Of a DNA stretch of 11,512 bases, positions 6,984-11,512 are shown one piece after another (the stretch's first letter is position 1; every line of letters starts with the position of its first letter). The position numbers were made by a program, and so were the translations under genes. Origin of the DNA: Rhizobacter sp. (GTDB lineage: Bacteria; Pseudomonadota; Gammaproteobacteria; Burkholderiales; Burkholderiaceae_C); NCBI GenBank assembly GCA_025359585.1, contig JANYFX010000450.1, forward strand, positions 1-11,512. The letters are read 5' to 3'. Below the pieces are notes generated by a model. The model was not told where the DNA came from and did not search any database. It was given only the letters and a program-made list of their open reading frames with translations.

Positions 6984-7856
6984 TCAGGCGGCGGGCAATG
7001 CCCCGGGCTGGCCCTTGGCGGCGGCAGCCACCGCCGCGGTCACTTCCTTGCGGTAGCGGTTCAGCTCCTGCACGCTGGCGAAGCTGCGCTCCATCAGCAG
7101 GCTCATGTTGTGCAGGATGCGCTCGACCACCTTGGTTTCCCACACGGCATCGAACTGGATCTGCTTGTCGAGCCACTGCTCCAGCCACTCCGGGTTGGGC
7201 AAGCGGCTCTGCACCGTGTCGCGCGGGAACAGCTTGGCGTTGACGTGCAGGTTGGTCGGGTGCAAGGCTTGCGCGGTGCGGCGCGCGCTGGCCATCAGCA
7301 CGCCGACCTTGGCGAACGCGGCACGCGCTTCGTCGCCGAACTTCAGCAGCGCGCGTTTCATGTAGCGCAGGTAAGCGCCGCCGTGGCGCGCTTCGTCGCG
7401 CGCCAGCGTTTCGTAGATCGCCTGGATCACCGGCTCGGTGTGCCACTCGGCCGCACGGCGGTACCAGTGGTTCAGGCGGATCTCGCCGCAGAAATGGAGC
7501 ATCAGCGTCTCGAGCGCCGGTGCGGGGTCGAACTCGAAGCGCACTTCCTGCAGCTCGGCCTCGGTCGGCACGAGCTCGGGCCGGAAGCGACGCAGGTACT
7601 CCATCAGCACCAGCGAATGTTTCTGCTCTTCGAAGAACCACACGCTCATGAAGCCGCAGAAGTCGGCGTCGTCCTTGTTGTCGCGCAGGAACATCTCGGT
7701 GGCCGGCAACGCCGCCCACTCGGTGATGGCGTTCATCTTGATGGTCTGCGCTTGCTCGTCGGTGAGCTTGCTGGCGTCGAAATGGTCCCAAGGAATGTCC
7801 TTGTCCATGTTCCAGCGCACAGCTTCGAGTTGCTTGAATAGTTCGGGATAAATCAT
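6984..7856 (-). CDS. Ferritin-like diiron protein, acyl-ACP desaturase-like
   Basis: Soluble four-helix-bundle protein of 290 residues with a complete set of diiron ligands: E46 or E54 on the first helix (TEWAALPATEMF), E77 and H80 in FFEEQKH, E125 in CGEIRLNHW, and E155 and H158 in ARDEARHGGAYLRY. The order E, ExxH, E, ExxH and the DEARH(G/E)xAY context resemble the plant-type acyl-ACP desaturase/ribonucleotide-reductase-like superfamily. An O2-dependent desaturase or oxygenase is therefore plausible, acting on an acyl carrier or lipid substrate. The exact reaction is unknown, and a simple ferritin-like oxidase cannot be excluded. The start is the ATG at 7856, followed by a hydrophilic, aromatic N terminus (VRWNMDKDIPWDHF). 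It has its own terminator and is divergent from the FAD-oxidoreductase gene set across a shared interval that holds an ACCGATCGGT palindrome, suggesting common control. Confidence 0.85.
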   Translation of the reverse strand: MIYPELFKQLEAVRWNMDKDIPWDHFDASKLTDEQAQTIKMNAITEWAALPATEMFLRDNKDDADFCGFMSVWFFEEQKHSLVLMEYLRRFRPELVPTEAELQEVRFEFDPAPALETLMLHFCGEIRLNHWYRRAAEWHTEPVIQAIYETLARDEARHGGAYLRYMKRALLKFGDEARAAFAKVGVLMASARRTAQALHPTNLHVNAKLFPRDTVQSRLPNPEWLEQWLDKQIQFDAVWETKVVERILHNMSLLMERSFASVQELNRYRKEVTAAVAAAAKGQPGALPAA

Positions 7857-7975
7857 GGCGGTGTGGCCCTGCGGCCCGGGGTGCCTGTAGACGGCGCGAT
7901 TCTAGTCCGCGGAGCTTGCCCCCGGCTTGCGCTGGCGGGCATTCAGGCCGGGACTCAGTGGGCCGGGAAAACGAG

Positions 7976-8007
7976 CTTGCCCCAAAGTGTGACCGATCGG
8001 TTATATT
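7976..8007 (+). promoter_or_regulatory. Candidate promoter of the FAD-oxidoreductase/DUF1365/CFA set
   Basis: TATATT (8002-8007) is a five-of-six match to a -10 element in otherwise GC-rich DNA. TTGCCC (7976-7981), the same hexamer used at tetR, lies 20 bases before it. That spacer is longer than ideal, as in promoters that need an activator or DNA distortion. Read on the minus strand, TATAAC with an upstream T-rich patch could serve the diiron gene. Which strand is used cannot be decided from sequence. Confidence 0.35.
7992..8001. promoter_or_regulatory. Putative second TetR operator, ACCGATCGGT
   Basis: Perfect 10-bp palindrome in the AT-rich patch of the divergent region. It differs by one base from the centre of the proposed tetR operator (ACCGATTGGT, 6880-6889). 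It lies between or over the promoter elements on either strand. The flanks are not symmetric here, so it would be a weaker or shorter site. Assignment to the TetR at 6235-6849 is inference. Confidence 0.5.
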
Positions 8008-8168
8008 TAAGACTAGGCAGTCACAAAAACACCACCGTGCTTCATTCGACCCCCATCCGCTCTCTCGTTTCCCCGCCGGCAATCGGGGAACTCGTGCGCC
8101 ATGGTCGCGTCGAAACGAGCCTGTCTTTCATTTCCGTTGCGGAGCCTTCCACTCAGACTGGCTGCAAT

Positions 8169-8216
8169 CCCCGGGCGCTTTTCCTCCTCCCTCCTCCCTC
8201 CCTGATTCGCCCGGGG
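8169..8216 (+). repeat. Inverted repeat enclosing a polypyrimidine mirror repeat
   Basis: CCCCGGGCG (8169-8177) and CGCCCGGGG (8208-8216) are perfect 9-bp inverted repeats. The loop between them is almost entirely C and T (8178-8203). Within it, 8183-8197 reads the same backwards on one strand, a mirror repeat of CCT units. In RNA it would form a GC-rich stem with a C/U loop. In DNA the complementary strand is G-rich and could form a triplex or quadruplex. It lies in the presumed leader of the FAD-oxidoreductase gene. Confidence 0.6.
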
Positions 8217-8245
8217 GCGCTCCGCAGCTTTCTTTCTTCCAGCAA

Positions 8246-8267
8246 AAGCCGCAGCGTGCGGCCTTTG
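8246..8267 (+). promoter_or_regulatory. Start-proximal hairpin in the FAD-oxidoreductase leader
   Basis: AAAGCCGCA pairs with TGCGGC-C-TTT around a GCG triloop, a nine-pair stem with a single bulged C. It ends about a dozen bases before the ATG at 8279. No good Shine-Dalgarno sequence is seen there, so the stem may influence ribosome access. A terminator role is unlikely because no long T tract follows. Confidence 0.4.
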
Positions 8268-8278
8268 CATTCGGGCTG

Positions 8279-9607
8279 ATGCCGATGCGCCGCGTCGCCG
8301 TCATCGGCTCGGGCATCTCGGGGCTCGCCGTCGCCTACGGGCTGGCCGGTCGCGCGCAGGTGTCTCTGTTCGAAGCCGGCGACTATTTCGGCGGCCACAC
8401 GCACACGGTCGACGTGACGCTCGACGGCCACACCCACGGTGTCGACACCGGCTTTCTGGTGCTCAACGAACGCACCTACCCGCGCTTGCTGCGGCTGTTC
8501 GCCGAGCTCGATGTCGAGGTCGCCAAATCCGACATGTCGTTCTCGGTGCAGGTGCCGGCCGGTGCTTCGAGCTCTGCGCTCGAATGGAGTGGCTGCGACC
8601 TGAACACCGTGTTCGCACAGCGCCGCAACCTCGTGCGGCCGCGCTTCTGGAAGATGCTGGCCGACGTGCAACGCTTCAACCGCATCACGACCGAGCTGGC
8701 CGTGGCCGGGCGTGAAGCCGAGCTCGACCAGCCGATCGCCGACTTCCTCGCGCAACACCGTTTCTCCGACGCGTTTCGCGACTGGTATTTCCTGCCGATG
8801 ATCGGCTGCATCTGGTCGTGCCCGGTCGATCAGATGCTGCGTTTCCCGATCGCCACGATGATCCGCTTCTGCCACAACCACGGCCTGATCCAGCTGACGA
8901 ACCGGCCGCAGTGGTACACGGTGCGGGGTGGCGCGCGCCACTATGTCGAGAAGATGCTGCGCGTGATCCCCGATGCACGCCTGAAAACGCCAGTGCGCAG
9001 CGTGCGCCGCCTGCCTTCCACGACCGGCCAGGCCGGCGTGCTGGTCAGCACCGATGCAGGAACGGAATTGTTCGACGACGTCGTGATGGCCTGCCACAGC
9101 GACCAGTCGCTGGCCTTGCTCGCCGACCCCTCGCCGGCCGAGAGCGAGGTGCTCGGCGCGATCCGCTACCACCGCAACCGCGCCGTGCTGCACACCGACA
9201 CGTCGCTGCTGCCCAAGCGCCGACTCGCCTGGGCCGCATGGAACTACGAGCGTGCGGCGGAAGACTCGCGCGAACAGGCCGCCGTCTGCCTGCACTACCT
9301 GCTCAATCGCCTGCAACCGCTGCCGTTCAGCACACCGGTCGTGGTGTCTTTGAACCCCGTGACCGAGCCGCGCGCAGACACCGTCCACGGCGAGTTCGAC
9401 TACGCCCACCCGGTGTTCGACATGGCCGCAATGGCCGCGCAAAAGCGCGTGCCCGCGCTGCAAGGCCACCGCCACACCTGGTTCTGTGGCGCGTGGACAC
9501 GCTACGGTTTTCACGAAGACGGCCTGATGTCGGGCGAGGCGGTGTGCGAAGGCCTGCAGGCGCGTTTGTCCTCGACGGTCGCCCCAGGCCTTCGGGTGCC
9601 CGCATGA
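8279..9607 (+). CDS. FAD-dependent oxidoreductase (flavin amine oxidase/desaturase-like)
   Basis: Flavoprotein of 442 residues. The N-terminal Rossmann motif is VAVIGSGISGLAVAYGL with G10, G12 and G15. E32 in LFEAGDYFGGHTHTV would bind the FAD ribose, and the following GGHTHT is typical of this group. The C-terminal FAD-contact motif is FCGAWTRYGFHEDGLMSGEAV. The type is the NAD(P)/FAD-binding amine oxidase-like protein usually found next to DUF1365 and CFA-synthase-like genes in proteobacteria, related by fold to phytoene desaturases. A role in oxidising or desaturating phospholipid acyl chains is likely but unproven. The start is ATG 8279 or ATG 8285, since the glycine-rich motif follows at once. 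The longer open frame upstream to 7916 is unlike any protein I know. The stop overlaps the DUF1365 start (ATGA), so the two are translationally coupled. Confidence 0.92.
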   Translation: MPMRRVAVIGSGISGLAVAYGLAGRAQVSLFEAGDYFGGHTHTVDVTLDGHTHGVDTGFLVLNERTYPRLLRLFAELDVEVAKSDMSFSVQVPAGASSSALEWSGCDLNTVFAQRRNLVRPRFWKMLADVQRFNRITTELAVAGREAELDQPIADFLAQHRFSDAFRDWYFLPMIGCIWSCPVDQMLRFPIATMIRFCHNHGLIQLTNRPQWYTVRGGARHYVEKMLRVIPDARLKTPVRSVRRLPSTTGQAGVLVSTDAGTELFDDVVMACHSDQSLALLADPSPAESEVLGAIRYHRNRAVLHTDTSLLPKRRLAWAAWNYERAAEDSREQAAVCLHYLLNRLQPLPFSTPVVVSLNPVTEPRADTVHGEFDYAHPVFDMAAMAAQKRVPALQGHRHTWFCGAWTRYGFHEDGLMSGEAVCEGLQARLSSTVAPGLRVPA

Positions 9608-10398
9608 CGACCGCCGCCGAAGTGCTGATCGGCATCGGCGAAGTGCGCCACACGCGCTTTCGACCGGCGCTGAACCGCTTCGCCTACCCAACCTACTTCC
9701 TGATGATGCCGATGCGCAGCCTGCGCGCTGCGGCGTCGAAAGTCCTGCCGCGCAACCGCTTCGGATTGATCAGCTTCTTCGACCGCGACCATGGCGACGG
9801 CAGCAACGACAGCCTGGCCTGGGTCGAACGCCTGCTGGCGCGCGAAGGCGTGACGGACGCGACCGGCGAAGTTTGGCTGCACTGCTACCCGCGTGTGCTC
9901 GGCTTCACCTTCAAGCCGGTCAGCTTCTGGTACTGCCACCGCCCGGACGGCTCGCTCGCCGCCGTGGTGGTCGAGGTCAACAACACCTTCGGCGAGCGCC
10001 ACTGTTACCTGCTGAACAGCCCGGGCCTGGCCTTCGGCCGCGAGTTGCAGGCCGACAAGGTGTTCCACGTGTCGCCATTCTGCGACGTGGCCGGCGGCTA
10101 CCGTTTCCGCTTCATGCGCAACGACCTGCATCCGAATCCTGTGGACTCGCGTAACCACACCGCAAGAACGGTCGCACGAATCGACCACCACGACGCGCAG
10201 GGCCTGCTGATCCAGACCAGCGTGTCGGGGGCCCTGGCGCCGCTGACATCGGGGCGCCTGCACGCCGCGTTTTTCGGCATGCCGCTGATGACGCTCGGTG
10301 TCATCGGGCGCATCCACTGGCAGGCGGTCAGGTTGTGGGCGAAACGTGTGCCGTTCTTCAGCAAACCGAAACCGCCGGACACGTTCATCTCCCGCTGA
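9604..10398 (+). CDS. DUF1365 domain-containing protein
   Basis: Protein of 264 residues from the conserved DUF1365 family, of unknown biochemical function. Family traits are GEVRHTRFRPALNRFAYPTYFLMM at the start, WLHCYPRVLGFTFKPVSFWYCH in the middle, then VVVEVNNTFGERHCYLL and VFHVSPFCDVAGGYRFRF. The RH..R..P..N.F.Y.. opening and the conserved histidines, aromatics and F.PVSFW block are characteristic. No signal peptide or obvious catalytic motif of a known enzyme is visible. The ATG overlaps the stop of the FAD-oxidoreductase gene, and the CFA-synthase-like gene follows after 42 bases. This fixed three-gene order in many proteobacteria is the main clue to function, pointing to modification of unsaturated membrane acyl chains. 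Confidence 0.93.
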   Translation: MTTAAEVLIGIGEVRHTRFRPALNRFAYPTYFLMMPMRSLRAAASKVLPRNRFGLISFFDRDHGDGSNDSLAWVERLLAREGVTDATGEVWLHCYPRVLGFTFKPVSFWYCHRPDGSLAAVVVEVNNTFGERHCYLLNSPGLAFGRELQADKVFHVSPFCDVAGGYRFRFMRNDLHPNPVDSRNHTARTVARIDHHDAQGLLIQTSVSGALAPLTSGRLHAAFFGMPLMTLGVIGRIHWQAVRLWAKRVPFFSKPKPPDTFISR

Positions 10399-10440
10399 AC
10401 CGCCAGAGCACACCCACAAAACCCAACGCCCGCGCCGCCC

Positions 10441-11512
10441 ATGAACCGCAGCACCACCCTCAACACGCCCCTTCTGGCCGACTCGGCCCCGACCGCTGCG
10501 CGCGCCGTGTTCCAGCTGATGAAGCGGCTGAAACACGGCTCGCTCGACGTGCACATGCCCGACGGCTCCTCGGCCCGCTTCGGCAGTGCGGCCGAGGGCG
10601 AGCCGCGCGCCGCGATCCGCCTGCGCAACTGGAACCCGTGCGCCGCCGCACTCAAGTCGGGTGACATCGGCTTCGCAGAAAGTTTCATCAATGGCGACTG
10701 GACCACGCCCGACCTGACCGCGCTGCTGACACTCTTCATCGCCAACCGCGACGAAGTGGAGGCTGTCATCTACGGTACTTGGTGGGGATCGCTCCTGTAC
10801 CGCGCGAAGCACCTGTTCAATCGCAACTCGCGCAGCGGCAGCAAGAAGAACATCCACGCCCACTACGACCTGGGCAATCAGTTCTATCGCCTCTGGCTCG
10901 ACCCGACGATGAACTACAGCAGCGCGTGGTTCGAAGGCGAGCGCTCGGGCGATCTGGTGAACGCGCAGTGGGCCAAGGTGCGGCGCGCGTTGAACGAGGC
11001 CGGCGTGAAAGAAGGCGACCGCGTGCTGGAGATCGGCTGCGGCTGGGGCGCGCTGGCCGAATGCGCAGCGCGCGAGTTCGGCGCCACCGTGACGGGCGTG
11101 ACCTTGTCGAGCGAACAACTCGCGTGGGCGCAAAAACGGCTGAGCGACGCGGGGCTCCTGGGCGATCTGCGCTACCAGGACTACCGCGCGCTGAACGACA
11201 GCGCGAGCGACGGCCCGTTCGACGCCGTGGTATCGATCGAAATGTTCGAGGCCGTCGGCCGCGAATACTGGCCGAGTTTCTTCGAGACCCTGAAGGCGCA
11301 GCTCAAACCCGGTGGCACGGCCTGCATCCAGAGCATCACGATCCGCGACAACCTGTTCGAACGCTACGTGAAGTCCACCGACTTCATCCAGCAGTACATC
11401 TTCCCCGGCGGCCTGTTGCCGAGCCCGAGTGCGTTCCGCGCGGCAGCGGCGCTGGCGGGCCTGAAGGTCGTCAACGAACTCGACTTCGGCCTGGACTACG
11501 CCGAAACGCTGC
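10441..11512 (+). CDS. CFA-synthase-like SAM-dependent lipid methyltransferase, C terminus cut off
   Basis: The frame is open from the ATG at 10441 to the window end, with 357 complete codons; about 50-60 residues are probably missing. It belongs to the cyclopropane-fatty-acyl-phospholipid synthase family (COG2230), which methylates unsaturated acyl chains of membrane phospholipids using S-adenosylmethionine. Motifs are HAHYDLGNQFYRLWLD at 139-154, the SAM-binding VLEIGCGWGALAE at 195-207, GVTLSSEQ, IEMFEAVG at 266-273, and YIFPGGLLPSPSAF. Compared from memory with E. coli Cfa, E270 keeps the active-site glutamate. The bicarbonate-binding cysteine (MxYSCA) is serine S161 here, the binding histidine (HTI) is Gln in IQSI at 296-299, and EHVG is EAVG. 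This places it in the branch that travels with DUF1365, which may not make cyclopropanes. No strong ribosome binding site precedes it. Confidence 0.93.
   Translation, partial: MNRSTTLNTPLLADSAPTAARAVFQLMKRLKHGSLDVHMPDGSSARFGSAAEGEPRAAIRLRNWNPCAAALKSGDIGFAESFINGDWTTPDLTALLTLFIANRDEVEAVIYGTWWGSLLYRAKHLFNRNSRSGSKKNIHAHYDLGNQFYRLWLDPTMNYSSAWFEGERSGDLVNAQWAKVRRALNEAGVKEGDRVLEIGCGWGALAECAAREFGATVTGVTLSSEQLAWAQKRLSDAGLLGDLRYQDYRALNDSASDGPFDAVVSIEMFEAVGREYWPSFFETLKAQLKPGGTACIQSITIRDNLFERYVKSTDFIQQYIFPGGLLPSPSAFRAAAALAGLKVVNELDFGLDYAETL

Larger units (their letters stand above)
7857..8278. other. Divergent intergenic control region and long 5' leader
   Basis: About 420 bases without a convincing gene lie between the leftward diiron gene and the rightward FAD-oxidoreductase gene. 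Recognisable contents are an AT-rich promoter-like patch at 7992-8013, a 10-bp perfect palindrome at 7992-8001, a 26-base pyrimidine run at 8178-8203 flanked by 9-bp inverted repeats, and a hairpin at 8246-8267 next to the FAD-gene start. Open frames crossing it (for example 7863-8279, and an ATG frame 8101-8205 of 34 codons) show no family resemblance. If transcription of the FAD gene starts near the AT-rich patch, its mRNA leader would be about 260 bases, long enough for post-transcriptional control. Confidence 0.6.

Noticed and set aside
8101..8205. 34-codon ATG frame in the FAD-gene leader, possible leader peptide
   Set aside because: The nearest purine-rich stretch (GGGGAA) is too far from the ATG, and the codons show no runs typical of attenuation peptides. 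Kept only as a remote possibility.
7863..8279. Plus-strand frame of 138 codons in the divergent region, and the upstream extension of the FAD gene to 7916
   Set aside because: Both run through promoter-like AT-rich DNA and the pyrimidine tract. The FAD-binding motif sits right after the 8279 start, so the extension adds no domain.
8153..9691. Minus-strand open frame of 512 codons opposite the FAD-oxidoreductase gene
   Set aside because: Shadow of the real gene: composition typical of antisense frames, no motif, and it ends beyond the real gene boundaries.
9511..11133. Minus-strand open frame of 540 codons opposite DUF1365 and the CFA-like gene
   Set aside because: It spans two well-supported plus-strand genes and their gap, shows no family motif, and is explained by codon bias.

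Overview
The window is gene-dense, high-GC DNA from a free-living Gram-negative bacterium, most likely a betaproteobacterium of the order Burkholderiales (Rubrivivax/Leptothrix-like). This is inferred from the GC-rich codon use, the glnE and separate rfaE2 genes, a rhombosortase, and the FAD-oxidoreductase/DUF1365/CFA-synthase-like trio. I see no rRNA, tRNA, CRISPR array, transposase or phage gene, so this reads as chromosomal backbone.

Left part (1-4533): a possible divergent gene is cut off at the left edge. Then come glnE (adenylylation control of glutamine synthetase), a small rhombosortase-type intramembrane protease, and an EamA/DMT-family exporter. These three read rightward with overlapping ends and probably form one transcript. 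The exporter converges on a leftward rfaE2 (ADP-heptose synthesis for LPS), which is divergent from a rightward glutathione S-transferase.

Middle part (5765-6961): the GST converges on a leftward two-gene unit, a TetR-family repressor followed by an NTF2/SnoaL-like protein with overlapping stop and start. In front of tetR lies an unusually clear control region: a sigma70-type promoter (TTGCCC, 17 bp, TACGAT), and directly after it a near-perfect 24-bp palindrome centred on ACCGATTGGT. A strong hairpin terminator for the next leftward gene sits just upstream of the promoter.

Right part (6984-11512): a leftward ferritin-like diiron protein resembling acyl-ACP desaturases has a full set of metal ligands. 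A non-coding interval of about 420 bp separates it from a rightward set: FAD-dependent oxidoreductase, DUF1365 protein, and a CFA-synthase-like methyltransferase that runs off the end. The shared interval carries a second copy of the palindrome core (ACCGATCGGT), a polypyrimidine mirror repeat and a start-proximal hairpin.

Main hypothesis: the TetR protein controls both itself and the diiron/FAD/DUF1365/methyltransferase set, which would together modify membrane acyl chains. The methyltransferase has lost two residues that bind bicarbonate in classical cyclopropane synthases. Its product may therefore be a methylated or further oxidised acyl chain rather than a cyclopropane. All function calls rest on motif recognition by eye; no database search was run.
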